Program-made: the position numbers and the translations under genes
Notes under the pieces: model-generated
What the model saw: the letters and a program-made list of their open reading frames with translations, nothing else
Databases searched by the model: none
What the model was told of the DNA's origin: nothing
Shown here: positions 36,935 to 48,359 of the stretch, piece by piece
Numbering within the stretch: the first letter of the stretch is position 1
Layout of the letters: every line of letters begins with the position of its first letter
From: Chrysomallon squamiferum
Lineage: Eukaryota; Mollusca; Gastropoda; Neomphalida; Peltospiridae
Assembly: GCA_012295275.1 (NCBI GenBank)
Contig: CM022679.1
Span: 6,979,669-7,043,668, forward strand
DNA length: 64,000 nucleotides
Reading direction: 5' to 3'

Positions 36935-39900
36935 TCAATTAAAATGGAAGTAATCTTTTCCTTCTTCTAAATTCAAAGAAGCCAAGTTTTTTTCAAAACC
37001 TTCACCAGTCAGACCCTGCAATGTTTATAATAAAAAATTTAAAAATTTTAAACTTAGCTGGTGTACTGAGCTACATAAATAATAAAATTGAAAAAAAGGA
37101 AATGTCTCTGGTTTTATTTGTATACTTTTATTACAAGTGTTCAATCACAGGCATAACCAATGAATTAGAGAATTCTGCTCATAACAAACAATTTAGGTAG
37201 TTTGTTAAAATACATAATTGACAATGGTTAGTATATCACTCAAAATTCATTCCTGTTTTGCTTAATGAGATAATTAATGATAAAGTAAATATCATTCTCT
37301 CTGAAGCATGTATGGGTACATGTACCAATATGTGAAACTGAATTGAAGGACATAATTCAACATGTGTATCATTATATAAAAAAATATATATATAGGCTTC
37401 TCATTATATTTTATATGCATGTGATACCACTTACTATTTTGACACAAATAATTATTGGAGGTTTTACTTCAGTATAATGAATTACTGGGATCTTAGGTTT
37501 TGCAGCTTCCTTCAAAAATAAAGAAAGGAAAATGAAAACTTTGATGCACATGCTCTGAAATACGTAAACATAACGAGTAAATCAAGAATCATAATATTAA
37601 AGGTATGGCAAAAATTCCATTTACCTGATAATCTTGTTTTAAAATTTGTTTCATTTCTGCTGTATTATGAAATTGTATTTAAAAAAGCTATTCAAATTAG
37701 CTAATATTTTCTGATTGTACTGAAAAGAGAACTATTGTACTTTATCACCCCTTTTCATACAAATTTTCCAAATGAGAATTTCCCAACCTTTGACTCTTCA
37801 TAGATATAGTATCCCTTTGAGATCTTCTTTTCATCCACATCACAAAAAGCAACAACCTGAATGATCAATAAAATGATATTTCAAAGACTGTATGATATGT
37901 GCTCTATGTAAATATTTTTAAAAAAAAACATTTTATTTTTGTTGCAGAATAATTTTATCATCTTAAAACACAAGTAATTCCATCATTTATCAACTTAAAA
38001 TTCTCCTGAGATAACCACTTTTTTCTTCTTATTTTATTAAACATAATTATTTTTTTCTTCAGCTTTGGAAAGTCAATATATAATGTGAGCAGATCCAAGG
38101 ATTTCAAAAAAAGTTGAGTGCCTTAACTGAGGTAAAGAAATATTGAGTTTTACCCAAAATGATGAGAGAAACATTTATTTGATGCATATGTGTAACAGAC
38201 TTAATTTAAGTCATACTTTTTTCTGATTATTTTCAGTTAGTGATCGGAAAAATTTCCGTCCCTGTTTTCCTGCATTCCAGATACTGAAACTGTTCCAGCT
38301 ATCTAGCAGCTGCTGCTGAATAAATTTCATTCTCAGCTGCCAGATTGTTTCCCTAAAAAATTAAAATGTACATTTTTAAAATTCATCTTTGGTTGTTGAG
38401 GATTTTTTGGTAAGAAATGTTTGTACATATTATGACAAAGAAAATGTTAATGTCTGGAATGGCTTTTTTATAAGAAATGTTTTTAAGTTTATACAGTATG
38501 ATACAGAAAATGAATGCTTTATATTTGTAAGCAATGTTTGTAAATGTACATACTCTGATACAGAAAATGTTGATGCATCTGTGTGATATCTATAAACAAG
38601 GAGATAATCATCAACACGGATTACCTCCCCTCCCAACTCCAAATGTTTGTAGAAGAAAATCAGATCTTCAGGTATTCCCTAAAAAACAAACCAGCACAAA
38701 AGAATTTATGTACAAATAAATTAAAACATTAAATAACTAAATGCTAATACTGAAGAAATTTCTATAAATGTCTGAAAGATGGGACACATGTGAAATGCCT
38801 TGAATATCAAATATATCAAATATATTAAGAATTAACTCAGTAGCTCATTGGATTTCTAATTTTTTCAACATAACTCTTTTATTAACTTAATGTTTTACAA
38901 CTGCAATATAATTAATATTACCAGTTTTGCTATGTGTTTATTAACATACTGACATAAAAATTCAAGTCTATCATTTTATCTTCAAAAACCTGTCACAGCT
39001 GTGTTTTTTAATATAAATTTTCAGAGTTGTACTTTTATTTCTCATATTTTATTAAGTTCAGTGGTAATGTTAAACTGTAATCAATGTAATCAGTGAATTA
39101 TAAATTGGTACAAAATATTTTGAAGAAATGTACTCCTGAACATGTTTTTCTTTTTTCTTTTTCTTTTTTTTTTTAATGCTCTTTTTCACACAGAAAAGGA
39201 AATATTAGTCATGGATTACTGGCTGAAAAGGATGAAAAGTAAATGATGAAACAAAGTCCTTACAGGAAAATCTGGAGATTCATAAATATTATATGACAAA
39301 TACTTAGGGTTTGACATTTCTATCATGTCAAAGCTAGATAATCTTCCATCAAATATTAATCCAAATGATGACAAAGTAAATGTAATAGCTAGTAAAAACC
39401 TTTCCACCTTCATCAAAAGCACCAACATTCTTGAAGACTTCTCTTGTCATGAACCATGTTGGCATTATAACTGTAGGGCCATGGGATGTATATGCCTGAA
39501 ATTGTTGGATATAAATGGTCTCTTTATTTGCTGATGTATTTTTTAAACAGAGTTAACTGTTCAAAGTCATTTATTAAAACTGCTTGTTGTGCCTGTTTTG
39601 TTATTTCCAACTGCATCAGTGCTCAACTGTTTTATCACTGACAACCATAAAAGATTCTCTGTTGCTTCATAAACAAAACAAAATCAAATCAAAATTTAAA
39701 TAAATTCTTTGTCAATAATTGGTAAATGGCCCATGGAATGAGAAAAGCAAGTTTCTTCTCATAATTTCTTTATTATTTTTATTTTTATTTATTTATTTTT
39801 TAACATTTATATTTTGCATTTTCAGTTTTTTTCTTTTATACAAATAAAAGTTTCCTTAAAAGATAACAACTACCATTGTTTTGACTTGTACAAAATTAAT

Positions 39901-42344
39901 ATATTTCTACAGATAATTTATCAACTTACATTTGTTTCAAATTTAATACAAACATCGACAAAGATACCCCCTTCTCCACTGTTATGAATTCGACACTTCT
40001 ATTATTTTAGAATACAAATCAAAATAAATTGTAAATTGTTTTTGAGTGGAACATTTCTTTTCTTTGGTTTTTGGCACTGAAAACATCTCTGTAATGAATA
40101 AAGTTGAAGAAAAACTAAATCTACCTGAGTATGTAATTGTTCTGGTGACATCTCATTTGCCCAGTTGGTAAATCTTGCTGTAGACCCAGGAGGTTCTCGA
40201 GTAAACTTGCAGCCAACAATCTATAAATAATTTAAGAAGTGATTCAGCAAATTTAAATGTACTAACAGTGACTGAATTCTAAAATGATAAGTCTAGTGTT
40301 AAAGAAACTGAAATGTAAATGTAAAGTGTTTGGATTCTAAAATTATGAGTCTAGTGTTAAAGAAACTGAAATGTAAATATAAAATGTTTGGATTCTAAAA
40401 TGATAAGTCTTGTGTTAAAGAAACTGAAATTTAAATATAAAATGTTTGGATTCTAAAATGATAAGTCCGTGTTAAAGAAAATGAAATGTAAATATAAAGT
40501 GTTTGGATTCTAAAATGATGTATAAATGTTCTTACAGCTTTTGGATTTTTCTTGGAGACTTCAAACTGTTTTGCAATCCTATCTTTGTGCATAACATCAT
40601 CCTTTAATCAAACACACATTTATAAATAAACATAGAAGAATGACATAACTTATTAATACAAATTAATACAACTAGTGTATCTTTGAACTCATTTTATTCC
40701 AGAAATAGGACAAGTTACACATTTCCATTAATTTTGTAACAAACAAAAATCATCTTTAAATCTGTTCTCATTAGTGCTCCTTTTGAGTTATTTCCATTCT
40801 CATCCATTACCTAACAACTGATTTATCAAATGCTATAATATTCCTCAAGATAATGTAAGACTTACACCATATAAACTATTAATGTACAAACTGAAAATAT
40901 TTGATATTTATGGTTGCATGAACACCAAAAAAAAATAGTCCTAGTACTACCACATGTATAAATATATAATTATTATTATTGTAATTACCAGAAATTTTAT
41001 TTTATTATTATTCTTTTTTTATTCTTCGTTACTGCTATAAATATGACTTACAGCATCTAAGTAACAGAGGAATTTCCCTGTGCTCTGAGCAACAGCTTGG
41101 TTTTTGGCATAACCAACTGAAAAAGAAGAACAAAATATATTTAAATAACAATAAATAACTGACATTTTATTCATTAAAATATATTAAACAACAAAAACAA
41201 CATAATAATAATTAAAAAAATATAGATAAATATATAAATAAATAAATTTAATTCTTAAAACAGAAATATAATAATAATGATGGAAAATAAATTATCCTCT
41301 TGTAATCAATTGTTATTTTACATGATATCAGAAATAAGAAGCAGTTTGATAAATAAATAAATAAATAAATGTAATGATGATTAATTAGTTAATTAATTGG
41401 TTTTTTTGCATAATGATAATGACAGGAAATCTGCTGTTTTGTATGCCATAACCATGAACACAGTGATACATAACTACAATTATAGGATGATTTTTATTTG
41501 AATTAATCTTATGTATGGTCTTGCTAATAAAATGTTTTGTTTATGTTTTATATTTATTATATATAAAAAGTATGTGCACCTCACCCCAAAACACACAAAA
41601 TCATAAATACTACAGCAGAGAGCAATAACATCATCATTTTTGTTATGAATTACCTCCTCGTGGTGTGCGGTCACAATGTCCTGATAATATGATGTCAATA
41701 TTTCTACTTCTGAAACATGGCTGCCACTTCTCTAAAATACTCATAGAAGCATCCTTGTTGAAATAATAATAAAAATAAAAATAATAAATTATTACCCCCA
41801 GATAACTAAATTTCTAAGTAATTTATCGAAAACATATCCAGAACTCAAAGGCCAATTTTTTACCAGTAGTTATTATTAAATCTGATAAAACTATAGTCTT
41901 CTCATGAAACCTGGTTCAATTTTCTATTACAACAAGAGATAATTTATGCACATCATAGATATTATTTATGAGATGTTTAAGTCAAACATTATATTCTAAT
42001 TTACTTTTCATAAATCAATTATTTTCATCTGTACCTGACATCCATCATTATAGACAGACAGCTGAATGGATTCACAGAAGCTCTGCTCCACCACAGAATG
42101 TAAACATTCATCTAACCACTTCTCAGAATTATATACTGGTAGAATTATACTCTGAAAAATAAAACCAATATCACTTACATATGTATGCATGCATGCATGT
42201 AATCTATGATCCCGTGACCTAGCCCGAGGAAGGTAAATTTTGAGGCTATTTAGCCGAAATATAGTAAAATACCTAATCTAAATTTCATTTCTTTTTTTTT
42301 TTCTTTTTTTGCCAGGATGTTTTTGTAAAACGTATTTTAATGGG

Positions 42345-42376
<32 letters not shown>

Positions 42377-42729
42377 ATAATGCATCTAGAAAACAAAATA
42401 AAAAATTCAAAAGCAAAACATTCGAGAAATATATTTACTACGACACTAATAAAATTTTAAATTTAATACCAGACGGACTACAACTCTAGTTAGGAAGGTG
42501 GGGCGCAAAAGCTAACACATACACTGATTCAGGCACCTCGGGTGATGGCGGAAAATACCATTTTCTCACACACCTACAACTACAAAATACTACCTGCACT
42601 GAGTCCTAATTCCTAAGCTTACGTTATTCTTGATAAAGTCAATAACTTATGTATTAAAATAGGAAACTGTATTAGGATAGATGCTTGCGTTGAAAAACAT
42701 ACCACTACCACATTGTGTCGATCTGTCAT
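36935..42729 (-). CDS. B3GNTL1: B3GNTL1-like family 2 glycosyltransferase (12 exons, about 351 aa)
   Basis: Exons in transcript order: 42729-42703, 42151-42035, 41753-41654, 41116-41052, 40601-40536, 40220-40125, 39495-39400, 38678-38550, 38352-38217, 37856-37788, 37509-37435, 37015-36935. The protein follows human B3GNTL1 almost end to end: [20 protein letters not shown] (nucleotide-sugar fold), [17 protein letters not shown], the DxD site LDADDVM (about residues 101-107), [51 protein letters not shown] and a C-terminal [11 protein letters not shown]...HFN. A GT-A, metal-dependent transferase is expected; no signal peptide or membrane segment is seen. The acceptor substrate of the vertebrate protein is poorly known. 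Odd point: the exons sum to 1057 nt, one too many, because exon 9 begins with one extra G in a GGG run at the acceptor (38352). A single base is extra, or the exon 8 donor lies elsewhere. Confidence 0.93.
40270..40520. repeat. Minisatellite of about 58 bp, roughly 4 copies, in a B3GNTL1 intron
   Basis: Repeats anchored on ATTCTAAAA at about 40276, 40334, 40392, 40450 and 40508 share TTGGATTCTAAAATGATAAG and GTGTTAAAGAAACTGAAATG. Copies differ at a few positions each. The array ends directly at the donor of exon 5 (40535). Confidence 0.92.
42189..42374. repeat. Possible SINE-like or retrogene tail ending in poly(A)
   Basis: A GC-richer block (about 42206-42260, with CCCGTGACCTAGCCCGAGG) in the first B3GNTL1 intron is followed by T-rich and unique sequence and a pure A run (about 42345-42374). 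The layout resembles a short retroposon tail, but no A or B box pair is visible. Confidence 0.3.
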
Positions 42730-42829
42730 TTGTGGATACTAATTAATAAGAAACTGCATTGCTGACATTATTTATACTTTTAAAGATACGCTTTGATTCG
42801 ACTGTAAGGGACGCAACTCGTTTTGCGCT

Positions 42830-43026
42830 TTCCGTAAATAAATCCTATTTTTATTCTGGAAATTTTACAGTAAACTGAGTGTAAATCTCGGATAATACCT
42901 ATGTAGGATAATTTATATAATTATTTTTAGAGAGGTCCCAAAAAGGACAAATTAACATCATGACTGAGGTGGCGTGGAACCGAGGACAAAGTGCTTAAAA
43001 GCAAGACGTCTGCCCGCCTAAATTTA

Positions 43027-43069
<43 letters not shown>

Positions 43070-43211
43070 CATAAATTCCACACGATAAATTAACGGAACA
43101 ATATATTTTGATTTTGTTCTTTGTCTTTCCCGCTAAATCACCTATTGTCACAGAGAACCCCTTTTTTAACAATTATTTTGTTTTCTTTTTGGATAGGTTT
43201 CTAAAAAAAAA

Positions 43212-43256
<45 letters not shown>

Positions 43257-44370
43257 CTAATAATAATAATAATAATGAATAAAAAGTAAGTAATCGTTTA
43301 TTGATGTTCAGAGCATGGCAACTTTTAGACTCCGCCAATCGGTTAATGAATATTAATAAATACGGCCCATTTTATATTCGTAGCTGTTACTGTTAAATTT
43401 AAATGTATAATGATTACTTCTGAAAGAAAAACTCTTCGATAATTAAACTTAATTCTTGATTAGGAGCCTCCAGTGTCTGTAGTATGTCACTAAAATGACA
43501 TTAGAAAACATTTGATAAAATTTACCAAAAATATCAACATTTTATTCTGAATTATGTATAACCGTAAGTAATAAGGGTCAGTTTATTTTCCGATAAACAT
43601 TAAGGATAAGATTTAATCTCATTTCCACGAGCCAATCAGCATCAGGATTCGAGAAATGTACTTGGCAATTTTTTTATAAATCTGACGAATAACAACGTGT
43701 ATACAAATATTTCACCTAGAAGTAAAGTAATACACAATTCAGTTGCGAATTTGTATGTGTATAAAAAATGCGTAACATTTGTTATTTGGCTGTTATTATG
43801 ATGTGAAAAAAATATCTGTTCATCTGCACTTGTTTCTATCTATTGTTTCAACACTGGATCATGTAAACCGTCACTAGTGTATTTAGAGGGGCCTATAGAT
43901 TAGCTGGGGATTACAATAAAGTTAATCTGATATCACTTTTAAAACCAAACGAGTAAATGTTAGCATAAATGATACCAAAACTTCATTTCCCAAACTGCAT
44001 TAATATATAAAAATTGGTATATTACGTTTCCTACTCCTAGGTCTATATTTCATCTTTTTAGAGGAATGATTTGCAATTGAATGGATTTTTTTTTAAAGAA
44101 CTTGGAGATGTGGGACATTTATGTTGTGAGTTTTATTAATCTTAAGTTACTAGTAATTCAACAAAAGAAACTGATTAAAATATCCAATGCATACTTGGAT
44201 TTTTACTAAGTCTAAAAGGCTTAATCTAATCCTCTCGCCTAACCTTGATTTGAATAGATGGTACTAAAGCGAACACGTGTTTTCATCGTTATTACCGTTT
44301 ATCTTAAAATATCGTTATAGTACACAAATTCATTTGTCAGAAATTGTTAATTCTGTTATTAGTATTGTCG
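42830..44370. other. Divergent intergenic region between B3GNTL1 and the plus-strand receptor gene
   Basis: B3GNTL1 starts leftward at 42729 and the receptor-like gene starts rightward at 44374, so both promoters should lie here. Apart from the microsatellites at 43.0-43.3 kb it is unique AT-rich sequence. I see no convincing TATA box or other defined element. Confidence 0.5.
42950..43280. repeat. tRNA-like fragment plus (TTA)n and (AAT)n microsatellites
   Basis: Minus-strand sequence at about 42970-43018 contains GGTTCCACGCC, close to a Pol III B box, preceded by a segment like the 3' half of a tRNA; no 5' half is present. A TTA run (43029-43067) and an AAT run (43230-43275) follow. Most likely a truncated tRNA-derived SINE. 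Confidence 0.35.
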
Positions 44371-44373
44371 ACA

Positions 44374-45384
44374 ATGTTTAGTAATACGTATCTATTTCAG
44401 TTACTCGTCTTATGCAGTATTTGTGGAATATCCTTTTGTCACCCGATCTATTATTTTGGCCGTGCGTTAGGAAGATGCGACTATTGCTGGAAAATTGTGG
44501 TTATGCCAATATTCAGGGAACAATAGATGACTGTCAACGGAACTGTCCGGGTAAGTAATATATGAATGTGGTGGTATGCTTTTACAAAATGTTTTATATA
44601 GTTTTAATTTAATTTTTATGTAAATATATCTCTCTCTCTCTCTCTCTCTGAATAGTTTATAAATGTAGAATTATTAGCAAGATATGATGGTAATTAGTGA
44701 TTATAATGATTGATTATTATGATTTGATAACAACATATTTCTCGATGGGAACCACCAAATACATTTATTCTTCAAATAAAATGTTTGCTTTATTACAGCT
44801 AATGTTTATGACAAAATATATAAACATAAACAAGCTATGTATTTAAAAATAAATGCATTTTTCGATCGATCCATAATTAAGAAACAATGATATTGTCAGT
44901 GAATTGCCTCAGCGATGTAAAAAACCCAGCATACATGAGTCTAAACACATCTGAAATCACACACACACACACACACACACAGGTGGGTTCTGTGTTCTTG
45001 TGGGTACAGCTAAACTGGATAATGTTTTGCTTTACGTTATCGCCAAACATCTTATGACACTGTTAAAATTAAAATACCGTAACGGTATGAATGCATACGT
45101 TTTCCAGCATACATGATACGGTTGTTGTATAATGTAGAAAGAATCATTCTATTACTGTTATTTCATTAATGTTCCGAAACCTTTCTTTCACAGGTTACAG
45201 GTGTGTAATAACAGCAACATCCACAACTGGAGTTACTTCAAAAACTAATCCATCTCTCATGTTTTTCTACTTGTATATCGGAATTCTAAACTGTGTCGTT
45301 ATCGTTTCCATCTTGGGATTGATCTGCATCTTACACGATACAGCGTCTGCACCTTTTCTAAAAGCAACTGAAACAACTTGTTGA
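44374..45384 (+). CDS. BCMA-like TNF-receptor-type membrane protein (two coding exons, frame interrupted)
   Basis: Exon 1 (44374-44550) encodes a hydrophobic leader (FQLLVLCSICGIS) and a Cys-rich domain; exon 2 (45194-45384) encodes a stalk and one membrane helix (LMFFYLYIGILNCVVIVSIL). The exons join in phase 1 (G|GT). As written, exon 1 hits a stop at 44526. Adding one A to the A4 run at 44491-44494 gives the six-Cys pattern C-x12-C-x2-C-x3-C-x11-C-x3-C ending CPG, identical in spacing to the minus-strand gene at 47743-47869 and close to vertebrate BCMA. Exon 2 stops after a tail of about 15 residues; dropping one A from 45360-45363 opens a further 70 codons to 45577. Both lesions are homopolymer indels, so this is either a functional gene with assembly errors or a recent pseudogene. 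Poly(A) signal AATAAA at 45738-45743. Confidence 0.7.
44941..45193 (+). other. Intron segment with (CA)n and splice acceptor
   Basis: A CA run (about 44960-44982) and, at the right end, a pyrimidine tract TTTCTTTCACAG ending at 45193 that serves exon 2 of the receptor-like gene. Confidence 0.7.
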
Positions 45385-46657
45385 GTTTTGTGAAATCAAA
45401 TACACCGAGACAACAGGAAGAACAAGAGGTGTTGATGATGTCTATTTGACTGATGGAAATCTTTACGAACTGCGGAGCCACTGGCAGCATCAAGAACGTT
45501 CTTTTAAAATTAATTATCCCCGTTCTCTTCACCCTAACTGGGTTAAACTGTTGTTAAACATTCATTCTCATATCTGAAATAAGTCATATTTTCTTTGACA
45601 TGCCCATCCCAATTGATGCACAGTCCCTTTTGTGATGCCGACATTTTTGGCACTAAGCCAGTGTCAACAGAAAACGTATCATGTTTAGAGCAGAAATAAT
45701 ATAGGGTTTTAAATAACATCATGTTATTTTGATAGTGAATAAAAACATTTTAAACAGAATATATTTTATTTTATTTTCAAATGAAAAAGGAGAACCAGCT
45801 GTTCGACAAACCGTTGACTGTGTACAGAAAAGTGTGTAAACAAGAAAATGTAACCAATGACTGTGAATACTTTTATCACACATACTGCAAATGTTGCCTG
45901 AAAAGTTGTCATTACGATTTTTCTTTTTATCATAAAAATAAAGACAACAACAACAAAAGAAAATGTGGAAAAAATATTTATTTTGTTAGTGTTCTCTCTC
46001 TTTTGTTTTTTCTCTAAATTACAAATAATAGATATATTTTAATAAACTAAAGATGTGTAATTGTTTTCACATTTATAACTATTATGAGCTTATTATTTTT
46101 ATTTATTTAATTTTATTATTGTTATTGTTAATGTTAATGTTTCGAAATCATTCTTTCACACGTAACTGTAGCAAAAATATTTTGTAGAGAAGAAATTTCG
46201 TAAGTGTGATATCATTCGAATCTCACTATGCAGTAACAATCATTATACCATGCTTAGGATATTTTATCAAGTATGTAATTAATATATGTAACTGTACATT
46301 GTGAAACACGTGGCAGAAATCACATACCATATTCAGTGATAGGAATGGTTATCTTCTGTCAATAATAATAGTAAAAACGTACAAATAACTATACAAACAA
46401 TCAATCAAACAAACATATATGATCTTGTAAATCAGTAACGTATGCTGGTAAATATTTTTATTATTATTAAAATGCGATTCGAATTTATCTTAGATATCAC
46501 AGCTACGAATTCCCCACAACCTACCAGTTACCAAGTTAATAGTCAATCTATGAAGTTGTATTGGACAGAATTCTCAGGAAATAAAATTAAAGTAAGTATT
46601 TGCTAACACAGTTCTGATATATTATTAATGATAGTTAATACTTTTTATGATGCTCAG

Positions 46658-46663
46658 TTTATT
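46658..46663 (-). terminator. Candidate poly(A) signal for the minus-strand BCMA-like gene
   Basis: AATAAA on the minus strand about 85 bp beyond the stop codon at 46749. Confidence 0.5.
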
Positions 46664-46734
46664 ACAGTTAAAAGAGAGAAGAACATATCCTGTCTTTTTC
46701 CACAATTGTTTGGATAGTAAGCCGAACACACATA

Positions 46735-46860
46735 ATTACTCGGGTATGTCAAGTACATGTCGCTCGGATAAGGCTTGCTCTTTCTGGTAGTGGTGCAGTT
46801 TCCTCGGATATGACAAGTACAATTTGCTTGGACAAGGCCTCCTCTTCTGGTGGTGGTGCA
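46735..46860 (-). repeat. 57-58 bp tandem repeat in the receptor tail coding sequence
   Basis: Two adjacent copies, each beginning GCACCAC(C/T)ACCAGAA and ending CTTG(T/A)CATA(T/C)CCGAG, lie in the last exon. They differ by substitutions and one A. They would encode two versions of an A-P-x-P-E-E-x-A-L-S motif. Confidence 0.85.
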
Positions 46861-47878
46861 TTTCCATTCCCTGTTTCTTGAATAGGAAGCCGTATTGGTT
46901 GTCTGGGTCTTCTGCGTTTCCACATAATGAAGCCAATACAAATTATTATGAAAATAATTGAAGGTACTACGATTCCAATTATTACATCCTTACTGAATCC
47001 ATTGTCATCCTCTGATTTTAAATAATCTGTAAGAAGAGGATGAATATAATGATATAAAAGCAGAAACATGATGCCGTAACTATTATAGTATTAATTATAT
47101 TTTCTTGTCATACAATTCACATTTTCTAGTTTTTCGTATTAACTGTAGATGATGAAAGAATGAATTGATGAACTGGAGAAGAAGCATTTTAATTCGAGAT
47201 ACCAACGATAATTTTGAAAACTTTATCAACAGTAAGTGATTTTTTTACATCCCCTTTCTCTTAAACACCAAAGTATGTCATATCATCTTTAACAGTAACT
47301 TTTTGACGGATATGACCGCAGCAAAAGAAAATACTGGTCAGTATTTCGATATAAATGTTTCGAAAACAGAACTATAAATGGTATACAGACCATATACAAA
47401 CTACTTGTCAATGGCAAACTCATCGACTATATTAACTGGCCCACTGCCCGCTGCATTCAGGTTTATTAAAGATCCAGGTTAAAAAAGTGTCGACAGTGTA
47501 ATATCTTCTTCTTCTTCTTCTTCTTCTTCTTTTTCTATATTTAATTATTTATTTATTTTGAAATTTTGAAATTTTGAATTTTTTTAATAAATGATTCAGA
47601 TGATTATGACGATAATGATGCTAACGATGACGACCACGATAATGACGTTTGTGTTGATGATGGTCATGTTAATGTTGATTATGATGATAATAATGTATTT
47701 TTAACAAGCTGACTAAAAAAACAAAAACAACACAAATGTTACCCGGACAATATTTCAGACAGTCGGTGTTAGTCTTCTGGATATTCATTGCATAACACAG
47801 CTGACTGCAAGGGGCACATCGGTCTACCGCCTTATCAAAATACGAGTTTTTGTCACAGACAGTTGACATTTTTTACTT
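46749..47878 (-). CDS. BCMA-like TNF receptor with TRAF-type tail (type III topology, 134 aa)
   Basis: Exon a (47878-47743) starts 9 nt before the ATG at 47869. AAG-TAA in frame with the ATG shows translation starts here, so there is no signal peptide, as in vertebrate BCMA/TACI. It encodes one Cys-rich domain, C-x12-C-x2-C-x3-C-x11-C-x3-C, with SYFDKAVDRC resembling the BCMA YFD...C motif. Exon b (47026-46749) joins in phase 1 and encodes a short stalk, one membrane helix (about residues 57-76, VIIGIVVPSIIFIIICIGFI), a WKRRRP stop-transfer and a tail with PIQET, the PxQET motif by which CD40-like receptors bind TRAF2/3. The tail DNA is a 57-58 bp tandem repeat whose second copy has one extra A (46782-46784 region). 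Without it the tail would run to a stop at 46736 with a repeated A-P-x-P-E-E motif. Ligand unknown; the family binds BAFF/APRIL-type TNF ligands. Confidence 0.82.
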
Positions 47879-47939
47879 CTGAAAAATAACCGAAATAACA
47901 ATAAAACTGATGTCAGCCAGTTGAATTTTACTGGTATTG

Positions 47940-48278
47940 TTTATTTATTTATTTGATATTTATTTTTTATTTATCTATCTATCTATCTATCTAAGTATTT
48001 ATCTATTTATTTATTCAGTTAGCTAGTTAGTTAGTCAATTGTTCACAACTAGTTTTATTTATTTATTTTTCTAAAAATGTAAAGAAAAAAAATGATTTTA
48101 TTTGGAGTGTTTATTTCTTTGCTTTCTAAGTCGTCAGTGAGAAATCCCTCGTACAGTGAGTTTCCCGCTATCACAAGCTGTTGTCATGGATTTAGACGGG
48201 ATATTGCATTGGGATAGTGATATGCACGTGACTTGCCTCGTGTATGTATGTATAAATAAATACATAATATTTAAAATA

Positions 48279-48313
<35 letters not shown>

Positions 48314-48320
48314 TTTGGAT

Positions 48321-48359
<39 letters not shown>

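Noticed and set aside
42970-43018. Functional tRNA gene on the minus strand
   Set aside because: Only a B-box-like 3' half is present; no acceptor or D-arm and no A box.
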